Below are positions 1-5,164 of a DNA stretch of 5,164 bases, one piece after another (position 1 is the first letter of the stretch; every line of letters begins with the position of its first letter). The position numbers and the translations under genes are program-made. Source of the DNA: Caulobacteraceae bacterium (GTDB lineage Bacteria; Pseudomonadota; Alphaproteobacteria; Caulobacterales; Caulobacteraceae); assembly GCA_003136615.1 (NCBI GenBank), contig PLFA01000130.1, positions 1 to 5,164 of the forward strand, in the 5' to 3' direction. Below the pieces are notes generated by a model, which saw only the letters and a program-made list of their open reading frames with translations, searched no databases and was not told the DNA's origin.

Positions 1-173
1 TGATACTTCTCATAGACGTGCTGGGCCGCGCCCCGCACCTTGACGCCTTCGGGCCCGTTGGAATCGAAGGCGCGATTGGCGTTCTGCTGCGGCTTTCCGC
101 CGCCGCCGCCGCCATTGCCCCCGCCATTGCGATTACGGCTGCGCTGCCGCTTCATACCTTTGAAATCTCTCAT
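1..173 (-). CDS. DUF4167 domain-containing protein, N-terminal part (runs off left edge)
   Basis: The minus strand opens with ATG at 173-171 and reads MRDFKGMKRQRSRNRN, then a glycine run, then KPQQNANRAFDSNGPEGVKV and RGAAQHVYEKY, where the window ends after 57 codons. This basic, Gly-rich start followed by the NRAFDSNGPEGVKVRG block is what I know as the N-terminus of the alphaproteobacterial DUF4167 family (function unknown). The Arg/Gly/Asn-rich head would suit RNA binding, but that is inference. A second ATG lies at 155-153 (MKRQRS...); I prefer 173 because the MRDFKG extension is usual in the family. The Shine-Dalgarno is weak (AGGTC around 184-180). The gene has the same direction as prmC but is separated from it by the receptor/regulator pair. 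The family call is confident; the rest of the protein is outside the window. Confidence 0.88.
   Translation of the reverse strand, partial: MRDFKGMKRQRSRNRNGGGNGGGGGGKPQQNANRAFDSNGPEGVKVRGAAQHVYEKY
97..113. repeat. CCG trinucleotide run in the DUF4167 gene
   Basis: Five CCG units plus CC lie in tandem here and encode most of a six-glycine stretch (residues 21-26) on the minus strand. Slippage would change the number of glycines without breaking the frame. Gly-rich linkers of variable length are expected in this protein, so this is probably structural low complexity rather than a switch. Confidence 0.7.
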
Positions 174-300
174 GACTTTGACCTGTCTTGGCGCGCCCGC
201 CGGTCAACGGCGCGGCGTTTCCCTGGATGTGACGGCAAACCGTTGTCTGCGTCGTTTTCATCTCCACCCGTGGGACGGGCCCGGCCGGACGAACCGGCGT

Positions 301-321
301 CAAAGTCGCAAGACTTCTTTG
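301..321. repeat. Small inverted repeat upstream of the receptor gene
   Basis: AAGTC (303-307) and GACTT (312-316) pair perfectly around a GCAA loop, a GNRA-type tetraloop if transcribed. An overlapping alternative pairs CAAAG (301-305) with CTTTG (317-321). It could be an operator, a 5'-leader hairpin, or chance. There is no U-run after it on either strand, so I do not call a terminator. Confidence 0.35.
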
Positions 322-324
322 AGT

Positions 325-346
325 GGAGGAGACGATGCCGGATTAG
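325..346 (+). other. Shine-Dalgarno followed by a three-codon ORF (MPD-stop)
   Basis: GGAGG at 325-329 lies five bases before ATG CCG GAT TAG (335-346). The ribosome-binding site is about as good as that of the receptor gene, yet translation would stop after three codons. It may be a minimal leader ORF in the receptor mRNA, the relic of a lost gene start, or chance in GC-rich DNA. It ends 185 bp before the receptor ATG. There is no proof that it is transcribed. Confidence 0.25.
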
Positions 347-515
347 CCGCCCGGGCGCCGCTTGTCCAAGGGTTTCTCGTCGTGGGCGGAATTGTCCTGA
401 GCGAAACTGTTCCCTGGCGTGCGCGCACTCCCGTCCTAGGCATAGGGCGAGTTCCTCGCCAAAAGCCCCGGCCAACAAACGGCAGCCCCCCTGGTGACCA
501 AAGAAGGGCGAGCCG

Positions 516-525
516 AAAGGGAGGA
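516..525 (+). promoter_or_regulatory. Ribosome binding site of the TonB-dependent receptor gene
   Basis: AAAGGGAGGA lies here, with GGAGG seven bases before ATG 532. It fixes the receptor start. The reading frame stays open for another 164 codons upstream, but a signal peptide begins exactly at this ATG, so the longer reading is rejected. Confidence 0.85.
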
Positions 526-531
526 TTTCGT

Positions 532-2841
532 ATGCGTCAATCGTTCAAACTTGCCCTGCTGTCCTGCGCGGCCACCCTCCTCGTCGGCGCGCCTGCGCTC
601 GCACAGACGGCGGCCCCATCGCCGTCTCTTCCGCCGCCGGCCACAGCGACCGCAGCGCCAGAAGCCACGACCGTCGAGAGCATCGTGGTCACGGCCTCGC
701 GGAGGTCGGAAACCGTTCAGAATGTCGCCGGCGAGGTGACGGCCCTCAGCTCCAAGGACCTGGAGGCGCAGCACGCCAATAGCTTCGCGGACTTCGCCAA
801 CTTCGTGCCTGGCCTCAGCTTCGCCTCCGGCGGCCCGACGAACAACCTCATCGCCATCCGCGGCGTGACCACCGGCGGCTCCCAGCTCGGTAGCGGCGTC
901 GGCCTCTATCTTGATGACGTTCCTCTGGGCGCCAGCACCCAGTTCGGCCTGGGATTCCAGGGTTTCAACGTCAATGTCTTCGATCTAGACCGCGTGGAGG
1001 TGCTGAACGGTCCTCAGGGCACCCTCTATGGCGCCAACTCTCTCGGCGGGGCCCTGCGTTACATCACCGAGAAGCCGGAGCTGGGGGTCTATGCGGGACG
1101 GGCTGAGGTCGAGGGCTCGAGCACCGACCACGGCTCATACAACGACGGCCTTAGGGCGATGGTGAACATTCCCATCGGTCAGACGATCGCCCTGCGTCTG
1201 GACGGCCTTCAGCAATATGATTCTGGCTACACCCAGGATCCTACACACGGTCGCAACGACCTCGGTTCCGGACGCACCTTGGGCGGTCGTGTCGCGCTTC
1301 TATGGCAAGCGACGCCGGACCTGGACGTCCGGCTGACCGCCTTTTCGCAGAAGATCCACGGCGACGGCGCCGACGTCAGCTTCCGCGATCCCATCACGCA
1401 CCAGGCTGTCGCCGGCAACTACAATCAGTCCTTCGCCCTCGACCAACCGTCTTACAACTCGGTGTCGGTCTATTCGGCGGTCATCAACTGGGATCTTCAC
1501 TGGGCCAAGCTGACATCAATCTCTTCATATCAGCGCAATGTCGGCATTTATCAGAGTGACGACAGCGTGTTCTACGACACGGCTTTCGGGGTCTATAACT
1601 ACTACTTCGGCGCCTTCGGCGTCCACGACGACGCCGTCAATCCCTATGGCCTCTATGTCGACACCAGCACCCGCAAGGTGACGCAAGAGATCCGCCTCGC
1701 CTCACCCGACAACAAGCACTTTGAATGGGTGGTCGGCGGCTATTTCGACCACGAGATTACCGACGAATTGGTCGACCTGGAGGACTATGGAACCTCAGCC
1801 CCGGTGATCCCCACCGGCTACACAGGAGCCGGGGCCCTGCCGTTCTACGGCTACCTGCCCAGCACCTATCGCGAGTTGGCGGTGTTCGGCGACGCGACCT
1901 ATTTCTTCACGCCCAAGTTCGACCTGACTCTGGGAGTCCGCTACAGCAACCAGCATCAGGACTACCAGTCAAACATCTCCAGCGTGCTGGTGCCCACGCC
2001 TTACGCGCCGACGCCCGCGACCATCTATCACTACGAATCGACGTCCAATCAGGGGGTGGAGACCTTCCTGATCAACCCGCGCTATCACATCACCGACGAC
2101 CTGATGGTCTATGGGCGCGTCTCCAGCGGCTTCCGCCCTGGCGGGCCCAACTTCGTCCTGCCAGGCGGCACGCTTCCGCCGACCTTCCAGCCGGACAAGC
2201 TGTGGAACTATGAGCTGGGCGAGAAGGCGACCTTGCTGGGCGGCAAGGCGACCCTCGACGCCGACGTCTACGACATTGAATGGACATCGCTGCAGGCGAC
2301 CGAGAATGTCGAAGGCATCAACCAGCTGGTCAACGCCGGCAATGCCCGCATCCAGGGTGTGGAGACGTCGTTCCGCTATCGCGTTCTGCCCGCCCTCACG
2401 TTCGGCGGATCGGCCGCCTATACAGACGCGCGCCTGACCTCGACCTCGCCCGTGCTGGGGGTTGGCTACACCGGCTCGCGACTGCCACTCTCGCCAAGGT
2501 ACAATTTCGCGGTCGACGCCAATTACCGGTTCTCGATACTCGGCGCGTACGACGCCTCTGTGGACGTCAGTGACGTGTGGGTTGGCGATCGAACCTCAGG
2601 CTATTACGGCAGCGCCGGGAGTCCGCTCTACGTCCTGCCGGCTTACAACACGATCAATCTGAGCGTGGCGCTGTACCTCCCGCATCACGCGGAGGTCGAC
2701 CTCTACCTGAAGAACATTCTCGACACCCAAGGGCAGGTTTCGGCCTCGACCCTGAACAACGTCTTCATTGCCGATGCTCCCGTGCCGGTTGAACTGTCGC
2801 AGCCGAGGACCGTGGGCATGGTGCTGAAGGCGGCGTTCTGA
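532..2841 (+). CDS. TonB-dependent outer-membrane receptor, substrate unknown
   Basis: This 769-residue protein is predicted to import a substrate across the outer membrane using energy from TonB-ExbB-ExbD. Residues 1-24 form a signal peptide (basic MRQSFK, hydrophobic core, ALA cleavage before Q25). After a Pro/Ala-rich linker (26-47) comes a TonB-box-like ESIVVTASRR (49-58). The plug domain spans about 59-182 and shows IRGV (109-112), LYLDDVPLG (125-133) and RVEVLNGPQGTLYG (154-167). The rest is the beta-barrel, with typical strand signatures: VTQEIRLASP (383-392), FEWVVGGYF (397-405), SSGFRPGG (531-538), NYELGEK (559-565), VDLYLKNILD (722-731) and QPRTVGMVLKAAF, ending in the terminal Phe expected for BAM recognition. 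Length is normal and no frameshift is seen. The type resembles the large receptor set of Caulobacter and sphingomonads. Nothing identifies the ligand, and no transporter, hydrolase or tonB gene lies nearby. The convergent AraC-family gene is its likely partner. Confidence 0.93.
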   Translation: MRQSFKLALLSCAATLLVGAPALAQTAAPSPSLPPPATATAAPEATTVESIVVTASRRSETVQNVAGEVTALSSKDLEAQHANSFADFANFVPGLSFASGGPTNNLIAIRGVTTGGSQLGSGVGLYLDDVPLGASTQFGLGFQGFNVNVFDLDRVEVLNGPQGTLYGANSLGGALRYITEKPELGVYAGRAEVEGSSTDHGSYNDGLRAMVNIPIGQTIALRLDGLQQYDSGYTQDPTHGRNDLGSGRTLGGRVALLWQATPDLDVRLTAFSQKIHGDGADVSFRDPITHQAVAGNYNQSFALDQPSYNSVSVYSAVINWDLHWAKLTSISSYQRNVGIYQSDDSVFYDTAFGVYNYYFGAFGVHDDAVNPYGLYVDTSTRKVTQEIRLASPDNKHFEWVVGGYFDHEITDELVDLEDYGTSAPVIPTGYTGAGALPFYGYLPSTYRELAVFGDATYFFTPKFDLTLGVRYSNQHQDYQSNISSVLVPTPYAPTPATIYHYESTSNQGVETFLINPRYHITDDLMVYGRVSSGFRPGGPNFVLPGGTLPPTFQPDKLWNYELGEKATLLGGKATLDADVYDIEWTSLQATENVEGINQLVNAGNARIQGVETSFRYRVLPALTFGGSAAYTDARLTSTSPVLGVGYTGSRLPLSPRYNFAVDANYRFSILGAYDASVDVSDVWVGDRTSGYYGSAGSPLYVLPAYNTINLSVALYLPHHAEVDLYLKNILDTQGQVSASTLNNVFIADAPVPVELSQPRTVGMVLKAAF

Positions 2842-2857
2842 CCCTCATCAGTGGTCA
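2839..2857. repeat. Short inverted repeat joining two convergent stop codons
   Basis: TGACC (2839-2843) and GGTCA (2853-2857) are inverted around a 9-bp centre. The left arm begins with the receptor TGA and the right arm ends with the complement of the regulator TGA. The spacer between the genes is only 13 bp (2842-2854), so no ordinary intrinsic terminator fits. A 5-bp stem with no U-run is too weak to terminate alone. Transcripts probably overlap tail to tail. Confidence 0.3.
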
Positions 2858-3916
2858 CGCGCTCCTGACACGGCCGACGAAGGCGCTGGGGGTTTCGGCC
2901 ATCAAAGCCTTGAACGCCCGCGAAAAGCTGCGGGGGTCGGAGAAGCCGAGGGCCTCCGCGGTGTCGGCGACGCTGCCCGTTTCCTTGAGGCACAGGCATG
3001 CCGCCTGACGCAACACGCCCTGGCGCAGCTCCCGGAAACTCGCCCCGGATCGCGCCAGTCTGCGCCGCAGGGTCGCGACGCTGAGGCCCAACCGGGCGGC
3101 GACATCGGCTTGATCTTGCAGCCCGTCGTGCAGCGCGCGAACCACGGCGATGTCGACGGCGTCGCGGGGGGCCGCGCCGCCTTCCCGCTGCTCGACCAGG
3201 GCCAAAATCCGATTGTGGATGGCGAGGTGCAGCGGCATGTGGCGCTGGCGCCTGCGGACCGGCAGTGCGCAGATTTCGGCATCATAGGCGAGGCCATAGA
3301 CCTGCTCGCCATAGCTCACCGGGGCATCCCAGAAGGCCAACGCGGCCCCGCCGGTCGCGGCGGGCCTCGGGCGGCGGGTGAATATCTGGCGAGCGCACGG
3401 CGTCAGGTCGGCGTCCGCGAGTTCGCAAACCGCGCCATGCAGAAAGATCAGCGTGGATTCCAGCGTAAAGTCGAGGAAGTCGTCCCTGGGGTGCGTATAG
3501 GGGAAAGCCTCGTCATCGAGCACATACACAACCAGGCGGCCGCGGGTCTCGACCCGGTTGTATTCGTGCCCATGCAGCAGGTTGTAGGCCCTGGCGATCT
3601 CGCGGATCGCCTCGCCGAGAGTCCCCGTCTGCGCGGCGGCGTGGAAAACGAAGTCCGCCGATCCTGTCATCAACGGCCTGGCGGACAACCTGAAGGTCTC
3701 CTCTCCAGCGGACAGGGTCAGCGCCTTAAGCAGGCGCCAGTAGTCGCTGAGAGAGACGCCATCATTTGGGCTCGTCGCGCGGGCGCAACGAAGGATGTCA
3801 TCGATCCTGGGATCCCCCTGGCCGCCCCTCTGGGCCAGCCCCGCGAACGGCGCGATATGTTTGGCGGGAACCTGCATCGATCGCGCCAGAATGGGCGACG
3901 GATCCAAGCGGATCAT
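2855..3916 (-). CDS. AraC-family transcriptional regulator with PF12625-like sensor domain
   Basis: This 353-residue cytoplasmic regulator probably has an N-terminal ligand-sensing domain and a C-terminal double helix-turn-helix. Residues about 20-215 resemble the 'arabinose-binding' N-terminal domain of AraC regulators (PF12625), with FRLSARP (75-81), the TLGEAIREIARAYNLL block (99-114), RLVVYVLDD (127-135) and the FTLESTLIFLHG segment (150-161). The first HTH is at DVAARLGLSVATLRRRLAR (271-289). The second is about 315-346, with the typical AEALGFSDPRSFSRAFK (320-336) and TPSAF (342-346). I chose ATG 3916 because GGAGG (3928-3924) lies seven bases before it; the frame opens earlier, at 3982, but that extension is Gly/Ala/Arg low complexity. 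The gene is convergent with the receptor gene, 13 bp away, which suggests that it controls that gene. The effector is unknown, and the Pfam placement is from memory. Confidence 0.9.
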   Translation of the reverse strand: MIRLDPSPILARSMQVPAKHIAPFAGLAQRGGQGDPRIDDILRCARATSPNDGVSLSDYWRLLKALTLSAGEETFRLSARPLMTGSADFVFHAAAQTGTLGEAIREIARAYNLLHGHEYNRVETRGRLVVYVLDDEAFPYTHPRDDFLDFTLESTLIFLHGAVCELADADLTPCARQIFTRRPRPAATGGAALAFWDAPVSYGEQVYGLAYDAEICALPVRRRQRHMPLHLAIHNRILALVEQREGGAAPRDAVDIAVVRALHDGLQDQADVAARLGLSVATLRRRLARSGASFRELRQGVLRQAACLCLKETGSVADTAEALGFSDPRSFSRAFKALMAETPSAFVGRVRSA

Positions 3917-3921
3917 GATCC
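3910..3921. promoter_or_regulatory. 12-bp perfect palindrome over the regulator start codon
   Basis: GGATCATGATCC reads the same on both strands and covers the regulator's ATG (3916-3914) and the edge of its Shine-Dalgarno. It could be an operator for autoregulation or, in mRNA, a short element that pairs between transcripts. It may also be chance. AraC proteins usually bind direct repeats, which argues against self-binding here. Confidence 0.3.
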
Positions 3922-3930
3922 TTCCTCCTC
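3920..3930 (-). promoter_or_regulatory. Ribosome binding site of the AraC-family gene
   Basis: On the minus strand GAGGAGGAAGG runs from 3930 to 3920, with GGAGG (3928-3924) seven bases before ATG 3916. It decides the start in favour of 3916 over the upstream in-frame ATG at 3982. Confidence 0.85.
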
Positions 3931-4111
3931 GCCCACCGGCCGGCGCAGCTTTCCGCGCTCCCCCAGAGAGTCGGGATTGCATCGACGCAACGCAAGTCCT
4001 GCATGGATACGTCTAATCGGCTGGTGACTGTGTGGTTCGCAGGTTCGTCGGCTTGGAAACCTTCGCCCTCGTGCGCCCATCCGAATTCCAAACAAGACGG
4101 AATTTGGCGAC
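3931..4111. other. Non-coding region upstream of the AraC-family gene and downstream of prmC
   Basis: This stretch of about 180 bp must contain the regulator promoter and the 3' end of the prmC transcript. Visible elements are the hairpin at 4081-4107, a tandem GGTTCG pair with 8-bp period (4034-4039 and 4042-4047), and TTGC-N6-GCAA (3977-3990). No clear sigma-70 promoter is seen. Its right end (about 4081-4115) is noticeably more AT-rich than the surrounding sequence. I find no credible gene in it. Confidence 0.55.
4081..4107 (-). terminator. Stem-loop just downstream of prmC, possible transcription end
   Basis: CCGAATTCC (4081-4089) pairs with GGAATTTGG (4099-4107) over 9 bp, including one G-U, around a 9-nt loop. 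It begins four bases after the prmC stop (TAA, 4114-4112). There is no U-tract after it in the prmC direction, so a classic intrinsic terminator is not shown. It could protect the mRNA 3' end, assist Rho-dependent ending, or mark the junction with the inserted pair of genes. Confidence 0.4.
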
Positions 4112-4969
4112 TTAAAGCGGCTTTTCCCCCGCCACAATGCGGTCGCGGTCGGAGAGGTCGCGGTGGATGGATAAGGCCGCGGCGCCGGCCTGGGCGAACA
4201 GATCACGGACGGCGGTCGCCTGGCCGAGGCCGACTTCGACGGCGAAAAGCCCGCCGGGGACCAGAACGCCCATGATCTCGGGCGCCAGGCGGCGATAGGC
4301 GGTGAGGCCGTCGGGTCCGCCGTCGAGAGCCAGGCGCGGCTCATGGTCACGCACCTCGGGCGCCAGGCCAGCGATATCGCCGCTGGCGATATAGGGCGGA
4401 TTGGAGACCACGATATCGAAGCTCTCGGCCGCCAAACCCGTCGTCCAGTCGCCCCGTAGTAAAGCCGCGCGGCCGGCGAGACCCAGATTGGCGGCGTTCT
4501 CGCGCGCCACGGCCAGGGCCTCCTCGGAGGCGTCGACACCAAGCCCCACCGCGTTCGGACGCTCACCCAGCATAGCAAGCAGCAGAGCGCCCGAACCGAC
4601 GCCCAGATCCAGCACCCTGATCCGTCGATCGGTCGGCATCTTCGGCAGCATGACGTCGAGAAGGCTCTCGGTTTCCGGACGGGGGGTCAGAACCTCCGGG
4701 GTCACGCGCAGCATGATCTTCCAGAAACCCTTCACGCCGAGTATCTGGCTCACCGGTTCGCGACGCTCGCGACGCGCCAGGAGCCGCTCAAGCTCTGCGG
4801 CCTGCTCGTCGCTCAACACCCGGTGGGGATCGGTGAGGATGTCGGCGCGCGTGGCGCCCGAGGCGGCCTCCAGAAGGAGGCGGGCGTCAATCGCGGGACT
4901 GTCGATGCCAGCGGCTTGCAGACGTCGCCGGGCCTCGGTCCAGGCCGAAACCAGAGTCGCGGAAATGAT
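4112..4969 (-). CDS. prmC: PrmC (HemK), release-factor glutamine N5-methyltransferase; non-canonical start
   Basis: PrmC transfers a methyl group from S-adenosylmethionine to the glutamine of the GGQ motif in RF1 and RF2, which makes translation termination efficient in the cytoplasm. Counting from ATC 4969 (285 residues, the usual length), the N-terminal helical release-factor-binding domain includes SAWTEARRRLQAAGIDSP, DARLLLEAAS and ILTDPHR. Then come SQILGVKGFW (74-83), TPRPETE (95-101), the SAM-binding DLGVGSGAL (121-129), and the catalytic NPPY (190-193). The C-terminus DRDRIVAGEKPL is family-like. The odd point is the start: no ATG, GTG or TTG occurs in frame between the UAG at 4972-4970 and GTG at 4819, and using that GTG would remove about 50 residues of the conserved domain. 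ATC 4969 or ATT 4966 is the probable start, with GGCGGA (4979-4974) as a modest ribosome site better spaced for ATT. The function is secure; the start is not. Confidence 0.93.
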   Translation of the reverse strand: MISATLVSAWTEARRRLQAAGIDSPAIDARLLLEAASGATRADILTDPHRVLSDEQAAELERLLARRERREPVSQILGVKGFWKIMLRVTPEVLTPRPETESLLDVMLPKMPTDRRIRVLDLGVGSGALLLAMLGERPNAVGLGVDASEEALAVARENAANLGLAGRAALLRGDWTTGLAAESFDIVVSNPPYIASGDIAGLAPEVRDHEPRLALDGGPDGLTAYRRLAPEIMGVLVPGGLFAVEVGLGQATAVRDLFAQAGAAALSIHRDLSDRDRIVAGEKPL

Positions 4970-5164
4970 CTATTCCGCCGCCTGCAATGCGCCGACCTTA
5001 GCGGCCTGAGCCGCCTCGGCGGCGTCGAGCTCGGCGGCGCGGGCCTCCACGAGGTTCACGATGTGGTCCACCATCCCCTCATTATCCTGCTTATGATCGG
5101 GCTTGCCGGCCATATAGACCATCCCCGAGCCCTTGCCCCCGCCGGTGAACCCGAGATCGGTCAT
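4970..5164 (-). CDS. Small unrecognised protein immediately upstream of prmC (start at or beyond window edge)
   Basis: The reading begins MTDLGFTGGGKGSG at the very edge of the window (ATG 5164-5162) and ends at UAG 4972-4970, giving 64 residues if that ATG is the start. It could extend further, because the upstream sequence is not shown. Third codon positions are strongly G/C, as in the neighbours, so it is very likely coding. The N-terminal third is Gly-rich, but GGGKGSG is not a proper Walker A. The middle is polar and charged (KPDHKQDNEG). The last 30 residues are Ala/Glu-rich and probably helical. There is no signal peptide or membrane segment. It is not RF1: the visible C-terminus lacks RF1-like sequence. 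It lies directly before prmC, in the same frame, with no spacer, so co-transcription is likely. I do not recognise the family. Confidence 0.65.
   Translation of the reverse strand: MTDLGFTGGGKGSGMVYMAGKPDHKQDNEGMVDHIVNLVEARAAELDAAEAAQAAKVGALQAAE

Larger units (their letters stand above)
174..531. other. Non-coding region between divergent DUF4167 and TonB-receptor genes
   Basis: This 358-bp stretch must hold the promoters for the leftward DUF4167 gene and the rightward receptor gene. It is stop-free in the receptor frame, but its translation is Arg/Pro-rich with no family resemblance, so I treat it as non-coding. I see no convincing -35/-10 pair for either gene. Small signals are a hairpin at 301-321, a Shine-Dalgarno with a three-codon ORF at 325-346, two TTGTCC hexamers exactly 30 bp apart (362-367 and 392-397), and a perfect 10-bp palindrome GTGCGCGCAC at 419-428. 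No tRNA, transposon end or CRISPR repeat is visible. Confidence 0.6.

Noticed and set aside
288..295. GACGAACC shared with the minus strand at 4049-4042 upstream of the regulator, as a common operator
   Set aside because: A shared 8-mer between two regions of this size is expected about once or twice by chance when both strands are counted, and the positions relative to the starts differ.
40..531. Stop-free 164-codon extension of the receptor frame upstream of ATG 532
   Set aside because: A signal peptide and a strong Shine-Dalgarno lie exactly at 532. The extension is Arg/Pro-rich, overlaps the DUF4167 gene antisense, and is best explained by high GC.
2872..2900. GGCCGA and TCGGCC inverted repeat as a terminator for the receptor gene
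   Set aside because: It lies within the regulator coding sequence, has only a 6-bp stem with a 17-nt loop, and lacks a U-tract.
3917..3982. In-frame upstream start for the AraC-family regulator at 3982
   Set aside because: It would add a 22-residue Gly/Ala/Arg stretch and ignores the near-ideal Shine-Dalgarno serving ATG 3916.
3110..4027. Plus-strand open frame of 305 codons opposite the AraC-family gene
   Set aside because: It is the antisense shadow of a clear regulator gene, with no family resemblance and no convincing ribosome site.
4034..4047. Tandem GGTTCG as a tRNA T-loop remnant or attachment site
   Set aside because: No acceptor or anticodon arms and no integrase or tRNA gene are nearby; only the short repeat is present.
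3913..4578. Minus-strand 221-codon frame overlapping prmC and the regulator upstream region
   Set aside because: It is an out-of-frame shadow of prmC, rich in Arg, Pro and Ser, without a recognisable domain.

Overview
This is a GC-rich alphaproteobacterial window, most likely from Caulobacterales (a Caulobacter, Phenylobacterium or Brevundimonas relative). The placement rests on three things: a partial gene with the DUF4167 N-terminus (MRDFKGMKRQRSRNRN...), a PrmC of the alphaproteobacterial type, and strong GC3 bias in every coding stretch. Genus is not resolved.

Layout, left to right. Positions 1-173 (minus) hold the 5' part of a DUF4167 gene that runs off the left edge. Positions 174-531 are a 358-bp non-coding region between this gene and a divergent TonB-dependent receptor gene; it has small inverted repeats and a strong Shine-Dalgarno in front of a three-codon ORF. 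Positions 532-2841 (plus) encode a complete 769-residue TonB-dependent outer-membrane receptor. Positions 2855-3916 (minus) encode a 353-residue AraC-family regulator, convergent with the receptor and only 13 bp from it. Positions 3917-4111 are non-coding and include a 9-bp-stem hairpin just past the prmC stop. Positions 4112-4969 (minus) encode PrmC, the release-factor glutamine methyltransferase. Positions 4970-5164 (minus) are the 3' part, or all, of a small unrecognised gene that ends directly in front of prmC.

How the genes fit together. prmC and the DUF4167 gene point the same way on the minus strand and, from general knowledge of alphaproteobacterial genomes, are often neighbours next to prfA. 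Here the receptor/regulator pair lies between them, which suggests a nutrient-uptake cassette placed in a housekeeping locus. No transposase, integrase or IS end is visible. The regulator probably senses a small molecule linked to the receptor's substrate, but nothing in the window names that substrate.

The most interesting point is the start of prmC. The conserved N-terminal domain continues about 50 codons upstream of the only usable canonical start (GTG at 4819), up to a UAG at 4972-4970. No ATG, GTG or TTG occurs in frame in that stretch. That UAG is the stop of the upstream small gene, which is in the same frame. prmC must therefore use a rare AUC/AUU start, be made by UAG readthrough, be N-terminally truncated, or contain a sequence error. 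Because UAG is read by RF1, a PrmC substrate, this arrangement could be an autoregulatory loop; that part is inference.
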